Notes under the pieces: generated by a model
The model's database searches: none
Told to the model about the DNA's origin: nothing
What the model saw: only the letters and a program-made list of their open reading frames with translations
Made by a program: the position numbers and the translations under genes
DNA from: Actinomycetota bacterium
Lineage (GTDB): Bacteria; Actinomycetota; Thermoleophilia; Gaiellales; Gaiellaceae
Length of the DNA stretch: 55,963 nt
Direction: 5' to 3'
Assembly (NCBI GenBank): GCA_005884575.1
Contig: VAWW01000024.1
Coordinates: 1 to 55,963, forward strand
Part shown: positions 8,635 through 18,768 of the stretch, piece after piece
Layout: each line of letters opens with the position of its first letter
Numbering within the stretch: the first letter of the stretch is position 1

Positions 8635-9557
8635 CGCGTCGGCGCACCGATCGCCAGCGTGGCGCGCGTGCCGCCGGCCGTGCGCTGCGCCAGCTCGAGG
8701 CTGCCGCCGAACCGCGCGGCGACGCGGCGGCAGAGGGCGAGGCCGACGCGGTTGCCCGATGCGTACCGACTCGGCTCGGCGAGGCCGACGCCGTTGTCGT
8801 CGACGACGAGCACACCCGCGACGGCTGCGACGTGGATCTGGCGGGCGTCCGCGGCCACGGCGTTGGCGACGAGGTTGCGCAGAATGAGGCGAAGCGCGGG
8901 CGGCGGCAGCGAGAACCGGGCCGGAAGATCGGCGATCACCTCGACGTCGATCGGGCCGAGGTCGCGGAGCGCCTCGTCGAGGCACTCTGCCGCCGGGGCG
9001 GAGGCTTCGCCGCAGGACTCGGATCGAGCCGCCTCGAGGAGCGAGTCGACGAGGTCGAGCGCCTGCTCCACTCCGACCGACGGATCGTCCTGGAGGAGCG
9101 CGGCGTGGAGCGGCGTCTTCAGCTCGTGCGCGACGAGCGCGGCAAAGTCCTCGAGCGCCTCGCTCCGCCGCGCGAGCCGCACGGCTGCCTCCGCGAGCTG
9201 CTCGTCCGCGAACCGGCGCCGGAGGACCCGAGCGAGCTGGGTCAGGGCCGGCACGAACTCGGGCCCGTAGCCGTCTCCGCTCACGACCAGCGCACCGGCG
9301 GGGCCCGCGGGAACGGCTCTCCGGCGACCGCGGCGCCAACCGGCGGCCGCGAGGAGGCGAAAGGAGCTCCCGTCCTCGGCCGGAGCCCACCACTCGACGC
9401 GGTCGGCGCCCCCGCCACGCCGTAGCGTCGCGACCGCCCGCTCCATCCCCGATCGCACGTCGTCGGCGGCGGCAAACTCGACGATGACCCGATCCGCGAG
9501 CAACCTCCGTGGTCCCAGGCCGAGCGAGTCGACGAGAGCGAGCGCTGCGGAGCTCAC
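8631..9557 (-). CDS. Sensor histidine kinase
   Basis: A 308-residue soluble kinase. The N-terminal ~130 residues look like a diverged GAF-type sensor (VEWWAPAEDGSSFRLLAAAG), followed by a HisKA-like helix with AHELKTPLH (phospho-His) and an HATPase region (LRNLVANAVAADA, DDNGVGL, GLALCRRVAARFGG). No membrane segment is present. It is unusual that a HisKA-type kinase is coupled to a NarL-type regulator, which normally pairs with HisKA_3 kinases. It is the first gene of the pair with 8008-8634. Confidence 0.85.
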   Translation of the reverse strand: MSSAALALVDSLGLGPRRLLADRVIVEFAAADDVRSGMERAVATLRRGGGADRVEWWAPAEDGSSFRLLAAAGWRRGRRRAVPAGPAGALVVSGDGYGPEFVPALTQLARVLRRRFADEQLAEAAVRLARRSEALEDFAALVAHELKTPLHAALLQDDPSVGVEQALDLVDSLLEAARSESCGEASAPAAECLDEALRDLGPIDVEVIADLPARFSLPPPALRLILRNLVANAVAADARQIHVAAVAGVLVVDDNGVGLAEPSRYASGNRVGLALCRRVAARFGGSLELAQRTAGGTRATLAIGAPTR

Positions 9558-9852
9558 AACCCTGCTCGCCGGTCGGACATCACGAGGACGAGGCTAGGGC
9601 GGACGCGCTTCGTTCGAATCCGTGGAACGCATGGTCCTGGGCCGAGGACCGAGACGAGATCGGCGTCCATGACAGGTCAGCATCCTCTTCGGAAGCGCCC
9701 GTGTCTCTCCGGCCAGCGGCCCTCCGCGGTACCCGTTGGCGGGCGTTCGCGCCCCCCTGCTGGCTGCACGCGCGGCGGCACGAACGCGGACTTTGTGGCT
9801 TTGAGCCACTAGCAGCCGGCGAGCGCCCGTGCCGCCGCAGGACGTTCTAGTT
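9558..9852. other. Intergenic region with one hairpin
   Basis: This 295-bp gap lies upstream of the minus-strand kinase and downstream of the minus-strand BON gene. It contains a perfect 6-bp hairpin GTGGCT-TTG-AGCCAC at 9795-9809, beyond the BON stop, which could help end that transcript; there is no T-run. I see no convincing gene; open frames here are short and lack family patterns. Confidence 0.45.
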
Positions 9853-10503
9853 CTAGTAGTCGACGACGATCCGGTCGTCGACGTCGGTGACGCCTGCCGC
9901 CGACCACGCCGCGGCGATGGCGGCGTCGTGCTCGGACCAGGAGTTGACGGTTCCGGTCACCGCGACCGTACCGTTGTACGTGTCGACGGTGAGTCCGCCG
10001 GCGTCGAGCTTCGCGTTGCGCTCGAGCGCCTTCTTGATTGATTCCTTCACGTCGTCCGGCTTCGGCTCCGGGGTCTTCAGGTCGATGGCGTCGGTGACGC
10101 CGAGAACGCCGAGGACGTTGCCGGTGACGAACTCGGCCTCGTCGCACTGGTACTTCCACTCCGCGGTGCCGGTGAGGGTGACGAAGCCGTCGGCGACTCG
10201 CGCGTCGACGCTCGTCGGGACGAGGCTGTCGAGCATCAGCGCCTGCAGGACGGCTCCGCGCAGCTCCGCGTCGTTGCGGGCATCCTCGCCCATGATCCGC
10301 ACGTTGAGCTCGTTCGCGACCGACTTGACGCCGTACACGCGCTCGGTCGCGTTCTGCGACTCGCGCTTCTCGCGGAAGCTGCCCACCGTGCCGCGCAAGG
10401 TGACGTCGCCGCCCTCCGCCGAGACGGCGATTGCGGCGTTGTCGACCTTGGGATCCCAGAAGAGCTCGTCGGTCACCCAGCGTTCGAGGTCGTCGTTCGA
10501 CAT
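9853..10503 (-). CDS. BON-domain protein with three BON repeats
   Basis: A 216-residue protein built of three BON modules of about 65-70 residues each (near 10-72, 75-138 and 145-215). Each contains the typical strand pattern ending in a Val-rich G-x-V-x-L-x-G turn (DVTLRGTVGS, FVTLTGTAEW, TVAVTGTVNS). Unlike E. coli OsmY it has no signal peptide, so it should be cytoplasmic. BON proteins are linked to osmotic and envelope stress. It sits among other stress genes but stands alone, with 87 bp to the next gene upstream. Confidence 0.85.
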   Translation of the reverse strand: MSNDDLERWVTDELFWDPKVDNAAIAVSAEGGDVTLRGTVGSFREKRESQNATERVYGVKSVANELNVRIMGEDARNDAELRGAVLQALMLDSLVPTSVDARVADGFVTLTGTAEWKYQCDEAEFVTGNVLGVLGVTDAIDLKTPEPKPDDVKESIKKALERNAKLDAGGLTVDTYNGTVAVTGTVNSWSEHDAAIAAAWSAAGVTDVDDRIVVDY

Positions 10504-10590
10504 CGTGGTGCTCCTTTCGTCGTGTTCGTCCGATCGTGCGCGCGGTCTCCACCGACTCGCATCCGAGCGATGACGGAACGGCTGCGGGAA

Positions 10591-11985
10591 CTACACGCCT
10601 TCGATCGCCGGCAGCCGGCCGGCGGCGACGGCGTCGACCAGTGCTCGATGGTCTCGTTCGTTGCGATCGGCGTATGCCGCGGCGAACTCCCCGACGGCGC
10701 GGTCGAACCGCTCGCTGTCACCGAGGTACGCGGCGATCGCGATCCGGTCGCCCGAGCGCGCGTGCGCCCGCGCGAGCGTCCACCCGCACGCGGAGGCGTA
10801 GGCGGCGAGGCCGCGCGGCAAGATCGTGTCGACATCGAGCGAAGACTTCCAGTCGCGGAGCTGGCGGACGTAGAAGTCGCGAGGCACACCGTCGGGGTCG
10901 TCGTCCGCGTGGATCCAGCCGAGGAAGATGTCGCTCGAGGCCTGCATCAGGCGCTGGCCCATCACGATGCGCTGCCCGTGGCTCGCGAATCGGCTCGGCC
11001 CGAGCAGCGGCTGCAGCACCGACGGCTCGGCCTCCTTGATCTGCAGGAACAGCGGGTCGCGCTCGTCCCGCCCGAGCATCAGCAGCATCCACGACCGCCT
11101 CCCGACGCTCCCGATCCCGACCACCTTTCGCGCGAGCTCGACGTAGCGGAAGCGCTCGAGCAACACGCGGCGATCGTCGGGGAGCGAGCGGCGGTAGCGC
11201 CCGAAGAGCGCGTCGATCGGCACCTCGGCGGTGCCGAGCTCCGCGAGCGGGACGATCAGCGGCGGCTCCGAGACGATCCGTCGCTGCCCGTCGACCAGGT
11301 GCGTCAGCTGATCGAGCGCGCGCATGTGGTCGTTCGTGTGCGCCTTCGCCGCCGAATGCCGGAACGTCTTCTCGAGCTTGCGGTCGTGCTCGCGTTGCAG
11401 CCGAGCGAGGATCGCGCCCGCGTCGAGGCGCGCGTACCAGACGTCCAGCTCTCCCATCGCTGCGAACCGGCGCATCGCCTCGCGGTAGACGCGGACGGCT
11501 CCGAGGACGGCTTTCACCCGTTCGGCGTCGCCGAAGCTTCGCTGCCGAGCGGCGATCTCGAAGCTCGCGGCGAGCCGCTTGACATCCCATTCGAACGGGC
11601 CGGGATGGGTCTCGTCGAAGTCGTCGAGGTCGAAGACGAGGTCCCGCTCGGGCGAGGCGAAGGTGCCGAAGTTCGAGAGGTGCGCGTCGCCCGAGAGCTG
11701 CACGTCGAAGCCGGCTCGCGGCGTCGAGGCGAGATCGTGCGCCATCACGGTCGCCGCACCGCGGAAGAACGAGAACGGTGAAGCGAGCATCCTCCCGTAG
11801 CGGATCGGAACGAGCGCGGCCACGCGCGAGCGAGCCTGGAGCTCGAGCAGCGCAATCGGGTCGCGGTCGGCCCCGGCAGCGAGGGTCGCGTGGCTCGACC
11901 GTGGCGTCTCGGCGCGCGCTGCCCGCCCTCGTGCGGCCCGGGCCTCGACACCGCCGGCGATCCGGCCGTCTCGGGTCGTGACCAT
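10591..11985 (-). CDS. DUF2252 family protein
   Basis: A 464-residue protein of the DUF2252 family, which resembles aminoglycoside-phosphotransferase/kinase folds. Diagnostic stretches are RYGRMLASPFSFFRGAA, LSGDAHLSNFGTFASP (HxxN catalytic-loop-like), FDLDDFDET and, late in the protein, GWTLARAHARSGD. Length fits the family. The biochemical role of the family is not established. The next gene upstream is divergent, with a 116-bp shared gap. Confidence 0.88.
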   Translation of the reverse strand: MVTTRDGRIAGGVEARAARGRAARAETPRSSHATLAAGADRDPIALLELQARSRVAALVPIRYGRMLASPFSFFRGAATVMAHDLASTPRAGFDVQLSGDAHLSNFGTFASPERDLVFDLDDFDETHPGPFEWDVKRLAASFEIAARQRSFGDAERVKAVLGAVRVYREAMRRFAAMGELDVWYARLDAGAILARLQREHDRKLEKTFRHSAAKAHTNDHMRALDQLTHLVDGQRRIVSEPPLIVPLAELGTAEVPIDALFGRYRRSLPDDRRVLLERFRYVELARKVVGIGSVGRRSWMLLMLGRDERDPLFLQIKEAEPSVLQPLLGPSRFASHGQRIVMGQRLMQASSDIFLGWIHADDDPDGVPRDFYVRQLRDWKSSLDVDTILPRGLAAYASACGWTLARAHARSGDRIAIAAYLGDSERFDRAVGEFAAAYADRNERDHRALVDAVAAGRLPAIEGV

Positions 11986-12101
11986 CGACCCGAACCTCCC
12001 ATGCGGCGTCTCGCGGCTGCATCGGTGCGTGCGCCGAATGGTTGCGTGGATTCCGCGGCCCGAGGTTGAGTTCGGAGCACGTCTGCGCGACGATCGAGGC
12101 G

Positions 12102-14859
12102 ATGCTGCTGGATCGCATCGAGGAGCGCGAAGCGCTCGATCGCTTGCTCGACGCGGTGCGCAGCGGGGAGAGCGGCACGCTCGTCCTCCAGGGAGAGCCC
12201 GGGATCGGCAAGACGGCGCTTGTGAACTATGCGGCCGGAGCGGCAGGCGACCTACGAGTCCTACGCCTCACCGGCGTCGAGTCGGAGCTGGGACTCGACT
12301 TCGCCGGCCTCCACCAGCTGCTGCTCCCCGTTCTTTCGCGGCTCGACCGGCTGCCGCCGCCGCAGGAACGTGCCTTGGGCTCCGCGCTCGGACTGAGCGA
12401 GGGGCCGACACCGGACAGGTTTCTCGTCGGTCTCGCCGTGCTGACGCTGCTGGCCGACGTGGCCGCAGAACGGAAGCTCTTGATCCTGATCGACGACGCG
12501 CAGTGGCTGGACGAGGAGACGGCTGCGGTGCTCGCGTTCGTCGCCCGGCGCCTGCACGCGGAAGGAATCGGCCTCGTCTTCACGGTGCGCGACGACATCG
12601 GCGATCGCGTCTCGCTCGAGGGGCTGCCGGCCCTTCAGGTCGAGGGTCTCCCGGAGGCGGCAGCGTATGAGCTGATGCAATCCCTCGCCGGAGGCCGCAT
12701 CGACGAGCGCGTAGGGGAGCGAATCGTCGCCGCAACACGCGCGAACCCGCTCGCCCTCGTCGAGCTCTCCGGCGAGCTCTCCGCGACGGAGCTCGCCGGC
12801 GCCGAGGTGCTGCCGGAGCCGCTCCCGATCGGAAGCCGCCTCGAGGAGCGCTACGGCCGTCGGATCCTGTCGCTGCCCGCCGACACGCAGCTGCTGATGC
12901 TGCTCGCTGCCGCGGATCCCGCGGGCGACACGCACGTGCTCTGGCGGGCGGCCGCGGAGCTCGGCATTCCCGCCGACGCGGCGGAGGCGGCCGAGGACGA
13001 GGGCCTGCTCGTGCTCTTCCCGAGCGTCAGGTTCAGCCACCCCTTGGTTCGCTCCGCCGTCTACGCGGGCGCCTCTCCGGCGGATCGGCGGAGGGTGCAC
13101 GCAGCGCTCGCCGCCGCGACCGACTCCGACACGGACGCGGACCGCCGCGCGTGGCACCGCGCAACCGCAGCGATTGGACCTGACGAGGAAGTCGCCGCCG
13201 AACTCGAGCGCGCGGCGGCCGGTGCGCGTCGTCGTGGCGGCTACGCGGCGTCGGCTGCCTTCCTCGAGCGTGCCGCCGCGCTCACCCCGGACGCGCGCCG
13301 GCGCGGGGAACGCCTGCTCGGGGCAGCAGCGGCCGAAGTGACGCGCGGCGCTCCCGGCAAAGCCGCCGAGCTGCTCGACGACGCGAATCCACGGCTCCGA
13401 GATCCGATGGGGCGGGCGCGGGCGCTCCGCCTGCGCGGCGACATCGACTTCGCGCGCGGCAACGCCGCCGAGGCGGCGAGGGCCTATCTCTTCGCGGGGC
13501 GCGCCCTCGAACCGCTCGACGAGCGACTCGCGTGCGAGACGCTGCTCTGGGCACTGGCGAGTGCGACCGTGGCCGGGCTTTCCGGCACGGACGAGGGCGT
13601 TCTGGAGGTAGCCGAGGCCGCTCGCGCCCTCCTCGCACGTTCGTCACGCGATCCAACGGTCGCCGAACTCCTGCTCGCCGGCTTCGCCGCACGCGTGACC
13701 GCGCCGTACGCGGAGGCCGTGCCGCCGCTCCGTCGCGCCGTCGCGATGCTCGGCGACGGCGATGTCGGCGACGACGTGCTCATCCAGTTGCTCGGGCTCG
13801 GGTGGGTGGGCGCGAGCGAGCTGCTCGAGGAGGAGGCGCGAGACGCGTTCGCTCGACGATGGGTCCGGATGGCGCGGGAACAGGGCGCGTTGACGCGGCT
13901 GTCGCAGGCGCTAACCGTGCTCGGGATCTCGGAGGCCTGGGCCGGCCGTCTGGACGCCTCCGACGCGTGCTTCGCGGAGCGGCGTGAGATCAACGAGGCG
14001 ATCGGCTTCTCCGGCGTCCGTGGCTGGAACTCTCCACATCAGGTGATCGTTCTCGCCTGGCGGGGACGCGAGGCCGAGGCGCGTGCACTCGCCAACGCCG
14101 TCTTGCTCGAGGCGATGGAACGCCGACACGCGGACAACATCGACTTCGTCCGGTACGCACTCGCGGTGCTCGACGTCGGGCTCGGACGCTATGACTCGGC
14201 ACGCGATTGCGCTTTGCGCGTGTTCGAGAAGGACCCGCCGTACGTCGGCATCCGCGTCCTCCCTGAGCTGGTCGAGGCCGCCGTGCGGACAGGCGATCGC
14301 AAGGCGGCGGGAGCGTGCGCGCTCGATCGGCACGTCCTGGGCGCTCGGTCTGCTCGCCCGCTGCCGCGCGCAACTCGTCGACGACAGCGAGGCCGAGCCC
14401 CTGTACCGCAAAGCGATCGAGCAGTTGGCGGGATCGCTGCTCGCCCCCGAGCTCGCGCGAGCGCACCTCCTCTACGGCGAATGGCTAAGGCGACAGCGGC
14501 GGCGTCGCGACGCACGCGCGGAGCTTCGGATCGCGCACGAGATGTTCGAGCGGATGGGCGGGGAGGCGTTCGCCGAACGCGCCCGGACCGAGTTGCTCGC
14601 GACGGGCGCGCGAGCGCGCAAGCGCACGGACGAGACACGCGACGAGCTCACGCAACAGGAGAAGCGGGTCGCGCAGCTCGCCGCCGAGGGCGCGACCAAC
14701 GCCGAGATCGCCGCGCAACTCTTCATCAGCCCGAGTACGGTCCAGTATCACCTGCGCAAGGTCTTCCGCAATCTCGGAGTCCGATCGCGCACGCAGCTCG
14801 CGCGCATGTTCCTGCGCGACGAGCAAGCTCACGGACGATCCACCTCGCCGGTTCGGTAA
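12102..14859 (+). pseudogene. Large AAA/LuxR-type regulator, frameshifted near 14,310
   Basis: A MalT-like (STAND/LAL) regulator of about 919 codons. The N-terminal ATPase has Walker A GEPGIGKTALV (~residues 31-41) and Walker B LLILIDDAQWLD (~125-137). Long TPR-like helices follow, then a C-terminal LuxR helix-turn-helix (LTQQEKRVAQLAAEGATNAE, then TVQYHLRKVFRNLG). The first ~735 codons read in one frame to RTGDRKAAG near 14,310; family-like sequence then continues in another frame from ARSIGTSWALGLLARC to the stop at 14,859. About ten residues expected at the junction also seem missing, so a small deletion is more likely than a one-base error. If real, the protein loses its DNA-binding domain. 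Confidence 0.8.
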
Positions 14860-14861
14860 CG

Positions 14862-15308
14862 CTACTTCGGCGGCGGCACGATCAGCACCGGGCGGCCCGC
14901 GTTCTGGGCGATCTGGTGCGAGAGGCTGCCCTCCAGCAGCTCGCGGCCGCCCTTGAGCCCGCGCGACCCGAGCACGATCACGGCCGCGTCGAGCTCGTCC
15001 GCGACGTCGACGACGCCCTGCCAGGTCGGCGCAGCGATGCCGCCTCGCGCCGTCGCCTCGAACCCGGCCTCGCGCGCCCGTTCGGCGCCCTCGGTCGCGC
15101 GCGTGAGCGCGTCGGCCTCGTTCATCTCCTCGAAGTCGGCCCCGACGACGCCGGGCGAGATGGCGGCGTAGCTCTCAGCGGCGGTCAGCGGCGGCCCCAT
15201 GTCGAGGACGACGGCGCGCCGAGGCCCGACCAGGGCCTCGGCCGCTCCGATCGCACGCCGCGCGTCGTCGGAGCCGTCGTAGCAGATGAGAATCGGTCGC
15301 TCGCGCAT
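14862..15308 (-). CDS. Universal stress protein (UspA family)
   Basis: A 148-residue single-domain Usp. It begins with the strand ILICYDGSDDARRAI and ends with the ATP-binding signature GSRGLKGGRELLEGSLS and RPVLIVPP, so it is of the nucleotide-binding type. It is followed on the other side by a 3-bp gap to the HdeD-like gene in the same direction, suggesting one transcript of stress genes. Its stop lies 2 bp from that of the convergent LuxR regulator. Confidence 0.92.
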   Translation of the reverse strand: MRERPILICYDGSDDARRAIGAAEALVGPRRAVVLDMGPPLTAAESYAAISPGVVGADFEEMNEADALTRATEGAERAREAGFEATARGGIAAPTWQGVVDVADELDAAVIVLGSRGLKGGRELLEGSLSHQIAQNAGRPVLIVPPPK

Positions 15309-15311
15309 CGT

Positions 15312-15926
15312 CTAGCTCGAGGACGGTTGCGGCTTCGGCGCGAACGCCCGTCGCACACGGCTTTCGACCAGGCGCTGGCCGCCGATCGCGACGATCAGCT
15401 GCGTGATGCCCGTGACGAGCGCGAAGGCGGCGATCAGTGCGAGGACCACGAGCGCTCCCGCGCCGGGCCGCGCGAAGATGACGATGCCGAACAGGATCGA
15501 GACCAATCCGCAGAGGATCATCAGTACGGTGTCCCCGCCGTCGATCGGGAGCCAGAAGGCTCCGCCGACGGCGATGATCCCGAGCGCGACCGCGTACGCG
15601 CCGATCACGTAGAGGAGCGCGAGCGCGGAGATGTCGGGCCAGGCGAGGACGATCACGCCGATGGCAATGCCCAGGAGGCTCGAGGCCACGAGCCAGCCGC
15701 GCTCGCCCCTGCTTGCTCCGCTGAACGCGGCTCCGAGGCCGACGACGCCGCCCGCGAGTGCGTACGCGCCGAAGAGAATCGTGAGCGCGAAAAGGCTGAT
15801 TCCGGGCCAGGCGAGGATGACGACGCCGAACGCGATCGAGAGGGCGCCGTTCAGCCCGAGCGCCCACCTCAACTTCGTCAGCTGCGTGCCCGCCATGTTC
15901 ATGGCCCGATCGACGATCGAGTCCAT
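15312..15926 (-). CDS. HdeD/DUF308-like membrane protein
   Basis: A 204-residue inner-membrane protein with six hydrophobic helices arranged as three pairs. The repeated pattern is xIxFGVxILxWPGIS.. as in SIAFGVVILAWPGISLFAL, IAIGVIVLAWPDISALAL and LFGIVIFARPGAGALVV. This is the DUF308/HdeD family, linked in E. coli to acid resistance. Upstream of the UspA gene on the same strand. Confidence 0.85.
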   Translation of the reverse strand: MDSIVDRAMNMAGTQLTKLRWALGLNGALSIAFGVVILAWPGISLFALTILFGAYALAGGVVGLGAAFSGASRGERGWLVASSLLGIAIGVIVLAWPDISALALLYVIGAYAVALGIIAVGGAFWLPIDGGDTVLMILCGLVSILFGIVIFARPGAGALVVLALIAAFALVTGITQLIVAIGGQRLVESRVRRAFAPKPQPSSS

Positions 15927-15989
15927 CGAAGACCTCCCGACTTGAGTTTTGACGCTCTCGACTGTCGCGCGCGGCCCTGTCCGCGCGAA

Positions 15990-17048
15990 TCAGGGAGCGT
16001 CCGGAGCGCGTGCGGAAACTCCGCAACGCGGCTTTCGTCGGTCGTAACGGCGGCGGAAGAGCACGTATGCGACGCCGCCGGCGGGAATCGGCAGCCAGAA
16101 GGCGACGAGCCGGTAGAGAAGCGTCGCGGCGACCGCGCCGGGGCCGGAGACGCCCGCGAGGGTGAGCGTGCCGACGAGGCCTGCCTCGACGAAGCCGAGG
16201 CCCCCCGGCGTGAGCGGGATCAACCCGAGCAGCTTGGCCGCCGCGTAGGCGAGCAGGACGAGCGAAGGCCGCGGCGCTGCTCCGACCGCGCGAAGGGCAG
16301 CGAGCAGCGCGAGGTAGTCGAAGCCGGTGCTCGCGGCCGCGGAAACGACCGCGCCCCTCCAACCCTCGCCGAGCGTCGAGCGGATGAAGTCGCGGTCGGC
16401 CAGCAGCTCCTGCGCAAAACCGGCCGCGGGCCGGCGCCGGCGGACGGTTTTGTTCAGGAGCCACTCGATCCACCGTCCGGCGAGCTCGAGCGGCGCGTCG
16501 CTGACGAACGCGGCCGTCCCGGCGGCGATCAGGAGGACGAGGACGGCGATGCCGAGATACGCGGCGTCGGCGAGGCTGCGACTGACCGGTGCACCGCCGA
16601 CGATCGCCGGCAGTGCGAGCAGCGGCAGTGCCAGCGCTGTCGCGATCTGAAGTCCGGTCGACGCGCCGAACGCCGCCACGGCCTGGCCGGTGTCGATCCC
16701 GGCCCGGCGCAGCATCCCGGCGGTGAAGGCGGTCGCCGTCGCACCCCCGCCGGGCAGGATCCGTCCCACGGCATTGCCGCCCAGCTGAGCGGCGGCGACC
16801 GGAAACCACGCCTTCGTTCGCAGCGCGATCCGGTCGAGCTCCCATACGCAGACGTAGCTCGCGCCTTCGAAGCCGAGGACGAGGAGCGCGAACCGCCAGT
16901 CGACGTCCGACAGCGACCGCCACGAGCCGAACACCGCGAGCAGGCTCGGCAGCAACAGGTAGAGCGAGACCGCCGTGACGACGAGGAGCAGCGTGGGCCG
17001 GACGTATCGCACCCTGCAAGCCTCGCGACGGGAGGCGCGACGGCGCAT
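15990..17048 (-). CDS. Lysylphosphatidylglycerol synthase TM-region/flippase-like protein
   Basis: A 352-residue polytopic membrane protein of the UPF0104/YbhN/AglD-like family (the membrane part of MprF without the synthase domain). Diagnostic stretches are GGNAVGRILPGGGATATAF near residue 90 and LIPLTPGGLGFVEAGLVGTL near residue 270. These proteins are thought to move or modify lipid-linked substrates. The start at 17048 gives a basic N-terminus before the first helix; starts further downstream are possible. Confidence 0.82.
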   Translation of the reverse strand: MRRRASRREACRVRYVRPTLLLVVTAVSLYLLLPSLLAVFGSWRSLSDVDWRFALLVLGFEGASYVCVWELDRIALRTKAWFPVAAAQLGGNAVGRILPGGGATATAFTAGMLRRAGIDTGQAVAAFGASTGLQIATALALPLLALPAIVGGAPVSRSLADAAYLGIAVLVLLIAAGTAAFVSDAPLELAGRWIEWLLNKTVRRRRPAAGFAQELLADRDFIRSTLGEGWRGAVVSAAASTGFDYLALLAALRAVGAAPRPSLVLLAYAAAKLLGLIPLTPGGLGFVEAGLVGTLTLAGVSGPGAVAATLLYRLVAFWLPIPAGGVAYVLFRRRYDRRKPRCGVSARAPDAP

Positions 17049-17139
17049 CCGTCGGTCCGCTCAAGCGCTGCCGGATTCCCGCAGCGCCTCAGCGATGTCG
17101 CGGATGCCCGTCCCGGCCGCGCAGCATGACAGTTCTCGC

Positions 17140-17847
17140 ATGCTTCCGCTCTCCGACGGGATCCCGGCGCGCCGCTTCCCATTCGTGAACGTCGCGATCA
17201 TCGTCGCGAACTTCGCCGTCTGGCTGTTCTACGAGCTGCCGCACCTCCAGTCGGCGGTGTTCCATGCGTCGTTCTATCCCTGCACCGTCGACGCGTCGTG
17301 CCATGGACCGGAGTCGTGGGGCGTCAGCTGGATCACGTCGATGTTCCTGCACGGCAGCTGGGACCACATCCTCGGCAACATGCTCTTCCTCGCGATCTTC
17401 GGGAAGAACGTCGAGAGCGCGTTCGGCCCTGTTCGCTATCTCGCCTTCTACTTCGCCGGCGGCTTCGTCGCGACGATGACGCAGACGGCGATGACGCTGC
17501 TCTTCGGCACGGCCGCCGACGGGCGCGTGCCGAATCTCGGCGCCAGCGGTGCGATCGCGGCCGTGCTCGGCGCGTACTTCGTGGTCTATCCGGAGTCGCG
17601 CGTCCTCACGCTCGTGCTCTGGTTTCCGGTGCGGATTCCGGCGTGGATCTTCCTCGGCTTCTGGTTCCTCTACCAGCTCGTGGAGGCCAACTTCGGGCTC
17701 TTCGGCGCGCGGGCCAACGGCGGCGGCGTCGCGTTCTTCGCACACGTCGGCGGATTCGTCTTCGGCTTCGTCGTCGCGCGGATACTCGCCGGGGTCGGGC
17801 GAGTTGCGCCCGACGACAACGGGTTCCCCCTGCGCGCTCCCGCCTGA
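17140..17847 (+). CDS. Rhomboid-family intramembrane serine protease
   Basis: A 235-residue membrane protease with about six helices. The catalytic Ser136 lies in LGASGAIA and catalytic His202 in FFAHVGGFVFGF. The conserved HGSWDHILGNMLFL loop/helix is near residues 71-84. ATG at 17140 precedes the first helix after a short tail; upstream in-frame codons lack similarity. Rhomboids cleave membrane proteins within the bilayer; the substrate here is unknown. Confidence 0.92.
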   Translation: MLPLSDGIPARRFPFVNVAIIVANFAVWLFYELPHLQSAVFHASFYPCTVDASCHGPESWGVSWITSMFLHGSWDHILGNMLFLAIFGKNVESAFGPVRYLAFYFAGGFVATMTQTAMTLLFGTAADGRVPNLGASGAIAAVLGAYFVVYPESRVLTLVLWFPVRIPAWIFLGFWFLYQLVEANFGLFGARANGGGVAFFAHVGGFVFGFVVARILAGVGRVAPDDNGFPLRAPA

Positions 17848-17876
17848 GCGGCGACCGAGTACGTCATGATCGCGCG

Positions 17877-18767
17877 GTGAGCACGTCGCAGAGTGGGATC
17901 TTCGCGCTCGGGACGGCGTCGCATGCTTACCTCGAGTTCGACGCCCGGCGGCCCGGAGCCACACGGGAGCTGGCGACCGCGGTCGCGTCGCTGCGCGAGC
18001 CGCGAACGACGATGGGCGGCGTCAACCTCGTTGCGGGATTCCGCCCCGAGCTCTGGCGCGAGCTCGTTCCCGACGCGCCTGCCGGGATCGAGGGCTTCAA
18101 CCGCGACATTGTCGGCCCCGACGGCTACACGATGCCGGCGACGCAACACGATGCGGTGCTGTGGCTCTCCGGGAGTGCGTACGACGTCGTCTTCGACATG
18201 GCGCGCGAGGCGATCGCTGCGCTGGATGCGGTCGCATCGGTCGCGGAGGAGACTTCCAGCTGGCCCTACCGCCACGACCGGGATCTCACCGGGTTCATCG
18301 ACGGAACGGAGAACCCGGATCTGATCGACGCGCCCGAGCTCGTGGTGATCCCCGAGGACAGCGCGGGCGCCGGCGGCACGATCCTGCTGCTGCAGAAGTG
18401 GTGTCACGAATCGAGCGCGTGGGAGTCCCTGCAGGTCGCGCGGCAGGAGCAGGTCATCGGGCGCACGAAGGACGAGAGCGTCGAGCTCGACGACAAGCCG
18501 CCGGAGTCGCACGTCGCGCGTACCGACCAGGACCGCTTCGGCAAGATCTTTCGCCGCAACATGCCCTACGGGACGGTGACCGACCACGGCACGATGTTCG
18601 TCGGATTCAGCGCGGACCAGCGGCCGCTGAGGGAGATGCTCGAGAGCATGGTCGGCCTGACCGACGGCGGCGTCCGGGACGCGCTCACGCTCTACACCCG
18701 CGCCCTCACCGGCGCGTATTACTTCATCCCCTCCACCCAGAGCCTGCGCCGCTGCAGCGGCGACTAG
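17877..18767 (+). CDS. Dyp-type heme peroxidase
   Basis: A 296-residue dye-decolourising peroxidase of the short, cytoplasmic YfeX-like type with no Tat signal. The hallmark GFIDGTENP (catalytic Asp) occurs near residue 140, and a distal Arg is probable in FRRNMPYG. No encapsulin gene or cargo tail is visible nearby. GTG at 17877 gives the expected N-terminus (GIFALGTASHAYLEF). It follows the rhomboid gene by 29 bp and may share its transcript. Confidence 0.92.
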   Translation: MSTSQSGIFALGTASHAYLEFDARRPGATRELATAVASLREPRTTMGGVNLVAGFRPELWRELVPDAPAGIEGFNRDIVGPDGYTMPATQHDAVLWLSGSAYDVVFDMAREAIAALDAVASVAEETSSWPYRHDRDLTGFIDGTENPDLIDAPELVVIPEDSAGAGGTILLLQKWCHESSAWESLQVARQEQVIGRTKDESVELDDKPPESHVARTDQDRFGKIFRRNMPYGTVTDHGTMFVGFSADQRPLREMLESMVGLTDGGVRDALTLYTRALTGAYYFIPSTQSLRRCSGD

Positions 18768-18768
18768 T

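Noticed and set aside
8631..9557. HPK7 (HisKA_3) kinase assignment
   Set aside because: The phospho-His lies in AHELKTPLH, which is the HisKA pattern, not the RDLHDG pattern.
9594..9809. 71-codon minus-strand frame in the 9558-9852 gap
   Set aside because: Arg-rich, no ribosome-binding site, and its start lies in a hairpin; no sign of selection for coding.
14862..17129. Continuation of the LuxR-regulator frame to 17129
   Set aside because: After the frameshift it runs antisense through uspA, HdeD-like and flippase genes with low-complexity sequence, so it is a readthrough artefact.
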